The notes under the pieces were generated by a model that was given only the letters and a program-made list of their open reading frames with translations, was not told the origin of the DNA and did no database searches. Positions 21,371-33,279 of a DNA stretch of 64,000 nt are shown one piece after another (positions within the stretch are counted from its first letter, which is position 1; every line of letters starts with the position of its first letter). The DNA is from Porphyra umbilicalis (Eukaryota > Rhodophyta > Bangiophyceae > Bangiales > Bangiaceae): NCBI GenBank assembly GCA_002049455.2, contig KV918786.1, positions 372,001 to 436,000 of the forward strand, written 5' to 3'. The position numbers and the translations under genes were made by a program.

Positions 21371-24300
21371 GCCATTCGGTGTCAAGGGGGGCGGCCGCGG
21401 CGGCTGATGCCGCCGCCGTGCCGCTGCGGCGGGCAGGGCCTTGGCACGTCGGAGGCGGGGGGGGGCGTCGCGGGCGGCTGCTGCTCTGCCACTGTAGCGG
21501 CCGCGGCAACTAGGTATCGGGCGGGGGCGGAGGCAGTAGATGTCACAACTGCCTTGGAGGGGGCGGCCGCAAGTCGGTGTCGCGGGGGAGCGGCGGCGGC
21601 AGTTGTCGCTGCCGCCGCGGCGGGCACGGCGGCGACTCAGTGTCTGGCGGCGGCGGCAGCGGCGGCTGTTGCTGCCGCCGTGAAGGCGGCCGCGGGGCGG
21701 AGGCGGCGGCGGTTGCGGCCGAACCGGGGGCGGCGGCGGCAAGTAGGTGTTGGGGTGGGGGCGGCGGCGGTGGCTGTCGATTCCGGCGCAGGGACGGCGG
21801 CGGCAGGTCGGTGTCGGGGGGGGGTCGGCGGCGGCGGCTGTTGCTGCTGGCGCGGTGGTAGCGACACGTTGGTGTCTGGAAGGGGCGACGGTCTCGGCTT
21901 TTGCTGGCTGTGCGGCGTCGGCGGCGGAAATTCGGTGTCGCGAGGGGGCCGCGGTGGCTCCCGTTGCTGACGGCGCGGCAGCGGCGGCAACAAAGTGGTG
22001 TCGGCGGGGGGAGGCGTCCGCGGCTGTTGCTGGCTCCGCCGCGGCCGCGGCTGCCATTGGCTGTCGGGGGTCGGGCGGCGGCCTGGGCTGTCGCAGCCGG
22101 CGCGGAGGCGGTAGCGGCAGTACAATGCCGCGAGAGGGCGGTGGCCGCAGCTGTTGCTGCCGTGTCGGCGGGGTGGCGGCAGCAGGTCGGTGTCGCGTGG
22201 GGGCAGCGGCCGCCGCTGTCGCTTGCTGCGCTGCAGCGGCAGCAGCAACTCGGTGGTGCGCGGGGGCGTCGGCCGCGGCTGTTGCTGTCGGCGCGGCGGC
22301 GGTGGCGGCAGGTCCGTGTCGCGTGGGGGCGGCGGCCGCCGCTGTTTCGCGCTGTACGGAGGCGGCGGCAGCAGGTCGGTGTCGCGTGCGGGAAGTGGCC
22401 GCCGCTGTTGCTGGCTGCACGGCAGCGGCGGCGGCAACTCGGTGGCGCGGGGGGGCGTCGGCCGCGGCTGTTGCTGTCGGCGCGGCGGCGGTGGCGGCAG
22501 GTCCGTGTCGCGTGGGGGCGGCGGCCGCCGCAATTTCTCGCTCTGAGGAGGCAGCGGCGGAAATTCGGTGTCTCGGTGAGGTGATGGCGGCGGCTCGTTC
22601 TGGCGGCGCGGCGGCGGCGGCGGCGAGTGTGTGTCGGGGGCGGGCTTCGGTCACAGCTGCTGCTGTTGGCAAGGAGGCGGCGGCGGCGCGTTGGTGTCTG
22701 GGAGGGACTGTGGCTACGGCATCCGCTGGTTGCGCGGCGGCTGCGGCGGCAGTCGAAGTTGGGGAGCGGCGTCGGCGGAGAGTGTTACGGCTGGCGCGGG
22801 GGCGGCGACGGAAAGTCGGTATCAGGCGGGGGCCGCCGCTGCGGCTGTTGCTGCTGGTGCGGGGGCCGCGACGGCGAGTGGGTTTTGGAAGGAGGCTACG
22901 GCGGCGGCTGTTGCTGCCGGCGCGGAAGCGGCGGCGGCACGTTGGAGTCTGTGGGGGGCAGCGGATGCGGCTTTAGCTGGATACGCGGCGGCGGCGGCGA
23001 CAGTGTGGTGTCACGGGGGGGCGGCGGCGGCTCCCGCTTCTGGCGGCGCTGTAGCGGCGGTGGCGAAATGGTGTCGAGAAGGGGCGGCGGCCGCGTCTGT
23101 CGCTGGTTCCGCCGCGCCGGCGGCAGCAACTCGGCGTCGGTGTCGGCGGCGGCGGCGGCTGTTGCTGCCGGAGTGGCGACAGTGGGGGCAATTCGGTGTC
23201 GCGGGGGGGCGTCGGCCGCGGCTGGTGGTGCTGTGTCGGCAGTGGTGACCGCAGGTCTGTGTCACGTAGGGGCGGTGGCCGCCGCCGAGGCTGGCTGCAT
23301 GGCGGCGGCGGCGGCAACTCGTTGTCGCAGGGGGGCGTCGGTCACCGCTGCTGCTGTCGGCGCGGCAGTGGCGGCGGCACGTTGGTGTTGCGGGAGGGCG
23401 GTGGCTGCCGCTTTTTCTCGCTGTGCGGTGGCGGCGGCGGATATTCGGTGTCGTGGGGGGGGGCGGTGGCGCCCGATGCTGGCGGCGCGGGGGCGGCGGC
23501 GGCTTGCTGATGTCGGGGGGGGGCACCGGCCGCAACTGTTTTTGGCTTCGCTGCGGCGGCGGCCGCAAATCGGCGCCGGGGGGGGCCGCGGCCGAGCCTG
23601 TTGCTGGCCTCGCGGCGGCGGCGGCGGCACGTCGGTGTCACGGGGGGGTAGCGCCCGCTGCTGCTGCTCGCTGGGCGGCGGCGGCGGTGGAAATTCTGTG
23701 TCTGTGCGGGGTGTCGGCAGCGGCTGTCGGTGTTGCTACCGGCACGGCGGCAGCGAAGGCAAGTTGGTTTGGAGTGGGGGCGGCGGCTGCGACGAGAAGT
23801 AGGTGACGTGGTGGGCTGGGGGGAGTGACTGTTGCTGCCTGCGCGGTGGCGGCGGCGGCAATTCGGTGTCGGGGGGTGCGGAGGCGGTGGGTATTGCTGC
23901 CGGCGCGGGGGTGGCGGCGGCATGTCGGTGTCAGGGGTGGGTGCCGGCCGCGGCTGCTTCTGGCTTCACCGCGGCGGCGGTGGAAATTCGGTGTCCGGTG
24001 CCGTCTTCGGCCGCGCGTGGTGCTGGCTGCGCTGCGGCGGCGGCGGCAACTCTATGTCGGGGCGGGGCGGCGGCGGCGTCCGCTGCTCTAGGTGCGGCGG
24101 CGGCGCCCGAGAGCTGGTGTCGTGGGGGGGCGGCGGTCGCGCCTGTTGCTGGCTCCGCTTCGGCGGCGGCTGCCGTTTATTGTTGGAGGAGGGCGCCGGC
24201 GGCGGCTGTTTCTGCTGGTGCGGCGGCGGCGGGGGAAAGTCGCTGTCGCGGGGGGGCGACTGCCCTGGGTGTCGGTTCCGGGGGCGCTGTGGCGGGGGCA

Positions 24301-24690
24301 GGCTGTTGTGGGGGAGGCGTGGCAGCCGCGGCTGCTGGCGCCGGCGCGGGGGCTGCGCCGGCGCCTTCGTGTCGTAGTGGGGCGGCGGGAGCGGCTGTTG
24401 GTTCCGGCGCGGCGGCGGCGGCGGAACTTTGATGCCAGGGGGGAGCGGTGGCCGCCGCTGTTGCTGGCTGGGTGGCGACGGCCGCGCCCCATTCAGTGTC
24501 GCGGGAGAGCCACGGCTGCGGCGGTTGCTGCCAGCGCGGCGGCGACGGCAGCGTGTCTGTGTGGAGGGGTGGCCGGGACGGCAAGTTGCTGTCGGAGGGG
24601 GGCGGCGGCAGCGGCTCTTGCCGCTAGCACGGCGGCGGCGGCGGCCAGTCAGTGTCGGGGGGGGGCCGCTGCTGCGGCGGCGCCACGATC
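21371..24690. repeat. 3.3-kb degenerate minisatellite, about 63-bp period
   Basis: Roughly fifty diverged units each contain a GGCGGCGGC block, a TGTTGCTG-like block and a GGTGTCGCG-like block. The period is about 60-63 bp, best seen at 22180-22530, where 21-residue units repeat in several frames. Because the period is a multiple of three and stop codons are rare in such sequence, long open frames exist on both strands (for example 507 codons on the minus strand from 22672). The frames encode Ala-, Arg- or Pro-rich repeats of 21 residues. I treat these as by-products, not genes, although an extensin-like repeat protein cannot be excluded. Confidence 0.8.
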
Positions 24691-25440
24691 GGTGCCGGCG
24701 GCGGCGCGGGCGGTGCCAACGGCGGCTGCGACAAGCTGCAGTGCACGGCGTGGCGCACCGTGGGCTGCTTCCTCTCCCAGTTCCCCGCGGGCTTCTTCGT
24801 GGCGCTCGGCGCCGCACCAGCGAGAGGTGCTGAGGACCTCGTGGTAGCCCCCGCCGGACTGGTCAGCGCCGAACTGGCGGACGCGGACGGAGTCAGCCGC
24901 GCGACGGCGGTCGGCGGGTGCGCAATGGGAAAGGTCTACGCGGAGCCGTTGTCCTCAGAATTGCATACGCCGGCTGCTCGCCGCCGTCGACATGCGTTGT
25001 CCCGACTGGACCCGATTCACGGCGGTGGTCCACACGCCGCTGCCGGGTGGCGGGGGCGGGTGGGGGCGGGGAGTGGGCGGGGGGCGTCGATGGGATCGGC
25101 GGCGGATGTCAGGGGGGCGGGAGCGGCGGCGGTGGCAGTGGCGGCGGCGGCTGCAGAGAACCTTGAACCCCACCACCGCCGACAGTGGCGGCGGTTGTGG
25201 TGGCGAGAGGCGGGGGCTGTTTTTCTGGCCTCGACAATGAGAGGGCACATACACGAGGAGGACGTGCGTGCTCCCACTCAAGGCAGTGTGCCTTGGCGTG
25301 CACGCTTCTTTTTTTCGTCGGTGTCTTCAATCCGTGTCTGCTTTGTCGGGTTTCAAGCATGCTATCGTGCGTGCGCAGCCTCCGACATTGGTAGCGGGTA
25401 ATCAGCGGTACCGCGATAACAAAAAAAGCACATTTATGGG
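24691..25440. other. GC-rich flank of the satellite, no confident gene
   Basis: A plus frame (24652-25401) stays open and includes a stretch of natural-looking sequence (ANGGCDKLQCTAWRTVGCF onward), but no motif is recognised and it starts inside the satellite. The rest is G-rich low complexity. Confidence 0.35.
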
Positions 25441-26808
25441 TCACGCCACCAGGTTGTACGTCTTGCGCCAATGCGCCCGGGCCGCGGAGGCCTTGTTCTT
25501 GAAGATGGGACTCTGCAGCTTGTCGATCGCCACGGAGCGGCGGCGCGACTGGTTTCTTCCCTGCAAACAGGCACGCAGTGTAGAGAAGGAGGCACTACCA
25601 AAAGGTCGGGAGTCGGGACGGGCGGGCGCAAGTCGGTTGTCCACTGCCCCAAAAGCGACTTCCAGCGCTTCCCTCTGGGAACGGGAGAAGCAGAAGATAT
25701 CCTCGGGGACGTACAACTCAGGAAGAGTCAGCGCCGTGCGGCAGCTTTCTCCAAGCACGTCTACGGTCCACGCCAGCATGCGCACGTAGATATGGTGCAC
25801 TTTCTTTAGCTTGCTCAGACTAGTTTGCAGTGTCGACTCGCGAAGTGTGACGGCCAATGCCGCGTTGATGGCCTCCAGTCCGGAAAAAAGACCACGAGAC
25901 GACGGGTCCCCGTGCCCGAGCGCCACAATAGTGCCCAGCACGTCCATGAGTGGGCCCCTCAACGGGGGCTCGATGGCCGTCGACGGCACCGCGAGCGGGA
26001 AGGAAGAGGAGCCCGGAGGGGTGGCCACGTCGACCAGCAGCGGTGGGCGGGGGGTACAGGCAAGAGCACCAAGAGCACCGGTGGGTAGATAGGGTGAAAT
26101 GCCGGGGAGCACGGCAGGAGGAACAGAAGGCGGCGGAGGGGGTACGGGGGAAGACAAGCCGGGGAGATGCGGAGCGCTAATGAAGGAGGGCGTCAGCCGA
26201 ACAGGTACGGAGAGGCGGGGGGTTGACGTCATCGTAAGTACCTTGGCGTCACTCTGAGCTGCCCAACAGCGCTCCTGAAAATCCAGTCGACGCTTGGCGA
26301 GCTCCATATTAACCCGATGCTGCTCCATTTCAAACGCCAACCGCGCGCGAGAGACGGCCATCATAGCGTCCGATGTGTCCGGCGAGACGTCTACACGTGG
26401 AGGAGAAACGAGAATTGAAGAAGCGCCGACGGGGAGAGGGGGTGCCGTCGGCACTGCCCTCACCGTAGGCAGTGCGGGATGGACTCGAGACGCCCGTTGT
26501 TCGTGCACCAACGCATGTCGAAAGGAGATAAGGTCACGCACGACGCATCGACGCAACGCGGCGCCGCCTGCGCGCTTCTTTGAGTGCAACAGCATGGCTT
26601 TGACATTGTAGTCCCCTCCCAGCCGCAAGTTCGCGTTGTACGACGCGACGAGCTTGATCAGGGATGCCAGTGTGGGGTGGAGAGGCAACGTCATCCCACG
26701 TGCCGCACATAGAGCCGACAGGGCAGGGCGCGTGGGGTCGGGGGGAAGGTGGATGGGGTCAGGCGTGGAAAGGATACCACAAGAGACGATAGTGGCATCA
26801 AATGCCAT
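25441..26808 (-). CDS. hypothetical protein with central helix and Pro-rich linker
   Basis: This is a 455-codon frame from ATG 26808 (MAFDATIVSCGILSTPDP). The ORF extends 118 codons further upstream, but that part looks non-coding. Three parts can be seen. The first is an N-terminal domain of about 110 residues with LIKLVASYNANLRLGGDYNVKA. The second is a charged helix AFEMEQHRVNMELAKRRLDFQ that could form a coiled coil. After a Pro-rich linker, the third is a C-terminal domain with VHHIYVRMLAWTVDVLGES and a basic tail. I do not recognise the family. The frame is unbroken and less GC-biased than the host genes at 14-20 kb. Given its neighbours it may belong to a mobile element, perhaps as the partner of a transposase, but no transposase is adjacent. 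Confidence 0.5.
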   Translation of the reverse strand: MAFDATIVSCGILSTPDPIHLPPDPTRPALSALCAARGMTLPLHPTLASLIKLVASYNANLRLGGDYNVKAMLLHSKKRAGGAALRRCVVRDLISFRHALVHEQRASRVHPALPTVRAVPTAPPLPVGASSILVSPPRVDVSPDTSDAMMAVSRARLAFEMEQHRVNMELAKRRLDFQERCWAAQSDAKVLTMTSTPRLSVPVRLTPSFISAPHLPGLSSPVPPPPPSVPPAVLPGISPYLPTGALGALACTPRPPLLVDVATPPGSSSFPLAVPSTAIEPPLRGPLMDVLGTIVALGHGDPSSRGLFSGLEAINAALAVTLRESTLQTSLSKLKKVHHIYVRMLAWTVDVLGESCRTALTLPELYVPEDIFCFSRSQREALEVAFGAVDNRLAPARPDSRPFGSASFSTLRACLQGRNQSRRRSVAIDKLQSPIFKNKASAARAHWRKTYNLVA

Positions 26809-27171
26809 CGTGAGTGGCTTGTGGAGACAGCAACGGATACTCCGATGGAGGCACGGTGCCTGGCGATGGATCGAGCTGGGCGGGGGACGCGGAAAGGAAA
26901 GGACCTGCGTGCAGATGTCGTCTCGCTGTGACTGTCGGTCGGGAATTAACGATGCAGGCAAGTACCTGCCTTTCCAAAAGCCGTGGCGGGAACCTCGCCG
27001 GGAGACAACTGAGTTTCCTTCTCCGAAACTTTCCAGGCGCAAACCACGCAAAGAAACCGAGTTTGACGAAGAAATACAGGCAATGACAATGCGCATTCCA
27101 ATGAGCGCCAATCCGACGGTACCAGTGTTGAAATTGGCAAGCATTGCAGTGAACTTGGTCACTGGGGCGCA

Positions 27172-27231
27172 ACGTGGAGTTCACAGCCGCAACGTGGAGT
27201 TCACCGGGCGCCACGTGGAGTTCACAACTGC
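27172..27231 (+). repeat. short tandem repeat, CAACGTGGAGTTCAC x3
   Basis: Three copies of (C)(A/C)ACGTGGAGTTCAC occur at about 19-bp spacing, the third with one change. No function is apparent. Confidence 0.7.
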
Positions 27232-28711
27232 CCGCCGGTCTTCACACATACCGAGTTAATACACTGTGGAGCGGCTCTTAGAGCAAATCTGGCCATCCAT
27301 TGGTGTAGACGCCGAATTCTGGCCATCTATTGGCTCTGGTTGATGCTGTCAGTGTGATGTTGAATATGCAGAGCTTTCGAGCCAGATCTGGAGACGAAAA
27401 CAACGTGGCCGCACATGTGCGCGCTTTTTTCCAGGACTCGGCCTGTGCGCGCGACGCGACGGCCCCAGCTGTGACACAGCTGCAGCCGTTGGACTCACAG
27501 CACACAAGGCCATGGTTTTCTGGTTGCAGAGGCGCGGCGCGCACACTTGAGTTCACGTCGCTCGTGCCCCCATGGTTGCCATTGCTTCAACAAGGAGTGA
27601 ACACCTTCGCGGCCACTACCCGTTGCTCACTGCAGCAGACAGCCACCAAAGTGCGTTTACCGCCTATTGTCCAAGCGCCCGCCCTCAACTGTTCCATTGA
27701 CTGGTGCACTCGCATACCCTCTCGATGATCACTGAGCACCCCGCGATTTCTCACACCCCATTCTCACACCATATCCATCACATTGCCTCTCTGCATGCTG
27801 TCTCCTCCCTCACCCCATAACCGCCCCCGGATGCCGTGCCACCTGTGCTGATTGGACCTGCTGCCTCCCGGATGCTTCTCCCAGTCAGCATTGGTGCTCT
27901 CTCTTTTCCTCTCTCTTCTCTCTTCCTCGTCGGCCTACACGCGTGGCGGGTACCAAAGGCACGTAGAGTGTGGAGGGTATGTGTCCATCGGCGGTGGTGG
28001 TTGGCGGCACGCCTGCTCCTCTTTCTGTCTTGAGCGATGGTAAATGCTGCATCCCGTGGGAACTTTGTGTTCGTGCCAGTGGGTTGGCGGCACAATATGT
28101 GGGCGGGTGGCGCTTGGCAAGACGCAAGTGAGTGTGAGAGACGGCTCGTGGAGTATGGGGTGGGTTTTCTCGTTCGGATGTGCTCCCGACTCACTTTTCT
28201 GCCGCCGTCCCATCGTCTTCAACTAACTGCTGCACCGCCCGCACGAGATTTCGGCTCAATTAATTTGTTTGGCCTCCAACGGCAACTCTCCGGTCTTGAT
28301 CAATTCGGGGCCGCACAGCCCCCCCCCCCTCCGCATTACCCTGTTCAGGCAGGATGAAAATTGTGTCGCGTCACAATTTCCTCTCGGCCACCCAGCTGTC
28401 TGCACGTTGCAGGTCCATTTTCGTAGGCCATATGTAATGCGCAGAGCTCTAGGAGCCACCCTAACTGGGTGTGCACAGCGCATACCAGAAGAAGGCACTG
28501 AGCCACGCGCCTCCGTCCCCCCTGAGGACTATTCACGACCCTTGCCAGATCCTGAGACAGTTCCGCCACATCCGCCTCATTCCGCGATAACAACTCGGAC
28601 TGCTCGAAAACAAATATATAGGAGCACCTTGGGCGCGACTCATTGCCCCGCGGTGGTCGACTTGGATGGGCGCCCTTGTCCGCGCGCTCCTCCTCCACCG
28701 TTCACCCCTAC
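27232..28711. other. 1.5 kb without recognisable gene
   Basis: The composition is moderate. Two copies of TCTGGCCATC(C/T)ATTGG occur near 27287 and 27317. Open frames are short and without motifs. Confidence 0.5.
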
Positions 28712-28885
28712 TATTGCTGTCTTCCCAATTTTGGCCGATGTGGTCGAAGTCGAGACAGGCTCTTGGTCAACTGCCCATTGGTCGAACGACTTTATCCGGC
28801 TGAATGGATGGCTGAGAACCTGTTTTGCACAGTTGATCACCCCTCTTGACATCGACGGCATCGGATAAAATTGGGAAGAGAGCAA
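28712..28885 (+). mobile_element. mariner-type MITE, family B, copy 1 (174 bp)
   Basis: It starts TTGCTGTCTTCCCAATTTTG and ends with the imperfect inverse ...AAAATTGGGAAGAGAGCAA. TA flanks it at 28710-28711 and 28886-28887. There is no coding capacity. The same family occurs at 28888-29059 (inverted) and 55625-55796. Confidence 0.85.
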
Positions 28886-28887
28886 TA

Positions 28888-29059
28888 TTGCTGTCTTCCC
28901 AATTTTGGCCGATCCCGTCGATGCCAAGAGGGGTGATCAACAGTTTGAAACAGCGTCTCAGCCATCCACTCTGCCGGACAAAGTTGATTGAGCAATGGGC
29001 AGTTGACCCAGACCCCTTCTTGACTTCGACCACATCGGCCAAAATTGGGAAGACAACAA
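28888..29059 (-). mobile_element. mariner-type MITE, family B, copy 2 (172 bp), inverted
   Basis: This copy is joined to copy 1 by a single shared TA (28886-28887) and is in the opposite orientation, so the two form a palindrome of about 350 bp. Its outer end reads GGGAAGACAACAA, flanked by TA 29060-29061. Terminal inverted repeats are about 27 bp. Confidence 0.85.
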
Positions 29060-29061
29060 TA

Positions 29062-30749
29062 TTGTGCTTCTCACAAAAACTGGACCTCGGTGCATCAGCT
29101 TCCGTTGCAAAATCACTGTTTCATTGGCTCAGGGGGCGGTTCATGATGCTGAAGCGGATTTTGCGGATCCAGATTTTGTTAGAAGCACAACAAGTAGGTC
29201 CTCCAGGGCAGGGACCAGGTATTACTAGCGAAGCTTCCACTTTTCGTGAGAACACAGACACACAGTTTTAGAACACTTCAGCAATCACCAGTCCGCACTT
29301 TGTTTCCACCTACTGTAAACGGTACTCTGTCCCAGTCGACGTCGAAGGAAATGAAGCAAAAAATGATGCAGAGTGCCCCTCACTTCCGTAGCATCCAGCG
29401 GTTGGTGAGATTCTGCACCATTCAGGATGGTACCGACGTCTCCGTCCCTCAGGAAGATGTGCATTGTCCATATGTTGCCGCGCCGTGGCCTTCCTTCACG
29501 GACGCAATGGATGGCCACATTTTCCCGGCCTGTCGTGCTCTGCTGTTTCGTGTCGGACATACGGAAAACTCTCACTGCCTGTGAGGCATAGTACTGGTCC
29601 CGGCCGAGGTGGGAGTGAGCTGGACAGTGTCCGCACCACGGCCGGAGCGCCACCCCCCACAAGCTGGAAATCTGCGCAGTGCAGTGGTTCTCAGTGTGCA
29701 CTTTTCCCATGTGTTTTCCGTCGCACGAACCAGCTGCTTCGCCCAGTCTACACAATATGTAGAATGGGTGAAGTAGCTGATTCATGTGAAGTGTCATGTT
29801 GCTGTGGTGATGGAGAGTAATTGGCATTGTGATGTATTATTCAGCATAAGTGTTGTACATTGAGGGAGCGTGTCTTTTCGATGCTGTCATAGAATTCCGA
29901 GCTTCGTCACTTTAATGGCGGCTAGTCGTCCTTTCCCTTTGCTCTTCTGACCACAACGGCGTTGAGTCCCTTTTTTCTCACCCAGTTGTCGTTGCGTCCT
30001 TTTCTCTTCTCTGGTTGTAGCGTCCCCATTCTCGGTCCCCATTTGATATCTTCATCTTTGTCGCATCGTTCTCAGTATCAAGCAATGGTCAGCAAAGCAA
30101 GTAAGCACAGCACCCGGCGCGCCGCCACACACAGGGGGAATTCGACAGCGGGGGCCGGCAGATGCAACAAGAGATGAGTGAACACCCGGCAGGGGCCGGG
30201 GGGGGAGAACGGGGACGTAGAACGCATGGAGGAAAATATCGAACGTGAGTACAGCGCGACTTGCACGGCGTGCGGATGGGGGGAGGGAGGGAAGCAGAGA
30301 AAGGGGCAGATGCGGCGCGCGGGCGCAAACAAAGGGGGAGGGGGGGGGGCAAAAAAAGGGGCGGATGTGGAGTGCGGGCCCAAAGAAGGAGCGGATGCGG
30401 CGCGCGCGTCGAAGAGAGGGCATGGCGGTGCGGTGATGACGATGAAGTGGTGGTGTGACAGGCCCGACGGAGGGGCGAGATGGCGAGATGGCGAGACGAC
30501 GGCAGAGAGCGGAGATGCAGTGCTGACACTGCCGCAAAGAGGCGCGCTGCTGACCATTTCTGGGCCCTTGAGTGGAGTATATACAGTGGGGGTTCCCCGA
30601 AGGCATCTGTAGACGCTTTTGGAGGAATCTGTAATCGCTTGCATGTGTAATCTATCTGGACCAGAGCGATCGTGAGCCATCAAATGCTGAAACGTGGATA
30701 TTCTTGATTGGGCGTCCAGATGGGATCATCCAATCAAATGGCCTAGAGG
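29062..30749. other. 1.7 kb, no confident gene
   Basis: A minus frame at 29285-29827 has a CDGKHMGK segment that faintly recalls the DGKH motif of PIF/Harbinger nucleases, but the remainder does not support it. From 30180 to 30460 the plus strand is purine-rich with three loose repeats of GCGGATGCGGCGCGCG type. Nothing else is seen. Confidence 0.4.
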
Positions 30750-31158
30750 GTGACCATCAAACTGACTAGGGCCATCCATTCCATGCAACGTGGCTGGCTG
30801 AGCGTTGAGAACACGAATGGATCCCTACTAGAATCTTCGCTAATAAAGGCACCCCTACATTCGCTCCACTGGTCTGCACCGTTCCTGGCGCTTCCCCCCT
30901 CTTGGCTTTTCGCACTCAGCTGCGGCGCGGTCCACAGCACGGACACGATCCGACTGCGCGGCGGAGGTGCCGGATCGGACCGACGCCTTGCCTCAGCCAT
31001 GGCCGGTCTGCCGCGCGCTGTCAGTGACGCAGTACGAGTTGTTGGGGGGGTGAGTCCTGACTTGCGCGAGGTCTCCATGGTGCTTAATGTCGATGAGGCG
31101 CGTGCGCCAGTGTGTAGTGCGGGGGAGAGAGCTCCGCTCACTGTGTGGCTGAAGAAAG

Positions 31159-32793
31159 TTGCTGGGCTTCTCCGCAGACTGGCGCCGCACGAGCGTGCGC
31201 AGTGGGACGGTGTCTTGGGCACCCTCGAGACTCTTTCACCTGTTTGCGGTGCCATATAGGAGGGCTCTGGCGCGGCGGCCGAGCTCGTCGGACTGGCTGA
31301 GCTTGCCGGAGTGGGGAGTATATGCGGCTTGGCCAACCGGGCTGCCCCACACGCGCGTGACCTGGTGGGCCGTTTTTTTTAAAAGAGCATCGAGCAGGGA
31401 TGTTTTTCTGGGGATGTGCGTATGAGCCCGGCCCATTTCGATGAGTTGGTATCTCTCACTGAACCGCACCTGCCCCGTGGCCGTCGTGGCCCAGCGGCGA
31501 TCTCAGCCGCATGACACATTTTCGCTGTGCTCTTTTGGATGGCACAGGGTGGTCCACAGGGCGTGATTGCGGGTGCCGTTGATGTCGCTCAGTCGACATT
31601 TTCGAAGTTCTGCGATCATGTCATCCAGGCCATGCTCGTTGCGCTTCCCGTTCCTTCGTGGCCCACTCAATCCGAGCGCCTTCGCATCAATTGCGAGTTT
31701 TCCGAGATGACCGGCGGCAACGCCGTCGGATGGGCTGGGCTGTACATTTCGTGTTTTTTTTTCCTCTGCTGCTCCTATATGGCCGGAGCCGGTGATCTAT
31801 ACATGCTGGCTGGGAGAGAACATCGTCTAACTGACTGTTCTTTGGCCTATTCTCTTCTTGTGCTTCTTGGTGTAGATGTGGCGCTGTGGATGGCTGCCAC
31901 ACCCAGATTCTCACCCCTTACGGGGAGCACAAAGAGGAGTATACAGACAAGAACTCAAAAGTTTCCCTCCTCAAGCTGGCCATCAGCGACACCCACCGCG
32001 TTTGCTACTTTGTTGGTGGCCTGCCATGGTCACAGGGCGACTCGCTGGAGCTTCGAACCCGATCTTGGCACGCGTCGATGTTCGAGGAGGACATGAGCTC
32101 TCGCCCTCTATCGGTTCGCGAGTTCATACTCGGCGACGCAGGGTTCGCTCTGACTGCTCTCCTGGTATGTGTGACCTGCGTTGCGTTCAGTTAAGAGGTT
32201 TGGAGGGGTGGGGGGTGTCGGGGGTGAGGCACTGGCAAACAAGGAAGACGGCTGAAGCTTCAGCGGGACCTGCCCGCTCGAGATTGAAGGAAACTTGGGA
32301 AAGAGCTTGGAGAAAACACACGGAATATTGACGTAACCAGGACTTTTGTTTTTCTCATTGTTGGGAGGAGATCTTCTATCTTCTCCTTTCTTGGCACGTC
32401 TTCCGCTCTGTTGCGCACTCCTTTTACTCCCTTCCGGGAGGCCGAAGTGCATGGACCAAACGTTTACAGCATGCGTCGGTTCAATCATCTGCACGCCAAG
32501 ATGCGGGTCGTCGTTGAGAATTGTTTTGGCCGCCTTAAGGGCCGATGGCGTGTGCTACGGATGATCTGCGCACACCCCGACCTGGAGGCACGTGTCCAAG
32601 AAATGTGTGCTGCTTTGCACAAATTTTGGAGGCACGGGATGTGGCATATGAGGGTGAGAACGAGGACGTCTCCAGTGACGCCTCGGTGGAAGACGTCGAA
32701 TGGACTGCCTCCGACAAGACGGCGCATGTGGCAGGGTGTGAGCGTCGTATCGAGACTGTGAAGGCATTAGGCCTGCCGTGGGCGGAGGGCTAG
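31159..32793 (+). pseudogene. PIF/Harbinger transposase (nuclease), decayed, with intron remnants
   Basis: This is a DDE nuclease of a PIF/Harbinger DNA transposon. In order it shows WWAVFFKRASSRDVF; MSPAHFDELVSLTEPHL from 31422; an HTH-like stretch FAVLFWMAQGGP..VAQSTFSKFCDHV; VDGCHTQI (first Asp, 31886); ILGDAGFAL (second Asp, ~32128); and NHLHAKMRVVVENCFGRLKGRW (catalytic Glu, ~32500). Intron edges are visible at an acceptor ending 31875 and a GTATGT donor at 32166. There is a register change at about 31420 and an in-frame TGA at 31512-31514, so this copy is probably dead. The C-terminal frame ends at 32793. The Myb-like partner lies downstream on the opposite strand, the usual two-gene layout of these elements. 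I could not find terminal repeats. Confidence 0.75.
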
Positions 32794-33279
32794 TAGGTTG
32801 CTGTGTTAAGAATGTATCCGAGGGAGTGCGGTGGGACGGGGCAGGGGGAGGGATGTGATGGGGGGGGTGGGTAGAGCGACTGCATTGGTGGAAGGCTTAA
32901 AAAGATGAAAACCTCCTTGGCAGGGCGAAGGCCGTGCCAATGAAGAGAGAAGAGATTGAGACGACTGTGCATCCTCGCTGTGTCACTGGAGAACGGGTGG
33001 GTAGGGAGGGGGGCGGATGAGGCCGACGGAGGCTGGCAGATGCTGGCACGTGATTTTTTCAGAGAAATACGAGGATATCACTGATCATTCCGGGTGGTCG
33101 AGGCTTGTATTCTGTCGTCCAGTCATAGAGCGGGACCCGATGTCGAATATTGTCGGGTCAGCCTTGACAGCCGCAGGGACAAATAAGGGCAGACATGCTG
33201 TAGGGGTAGAAAAAACGGGATTTTCAATGAAACAAGAAAGACACGCCAGAAAAGAACGATCAGAAACAACAATGTACGG

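Noticed and set aside
21149-22672. 507-codon minus-strand open frame, and long plus frames across 21.2-24.8 kb
   Set aside because: They run through the 63-bp minisatellite. Several frames on both strands are open at once, as expected from its composition and period, so none is supported as a gene.
29285-29827. Minus frame with CDGKHMGK, possible Harbinger nuclease relic
   Set aside because: Only one short motif fits. The second Asp and Glu regions cannot be found in any frame.
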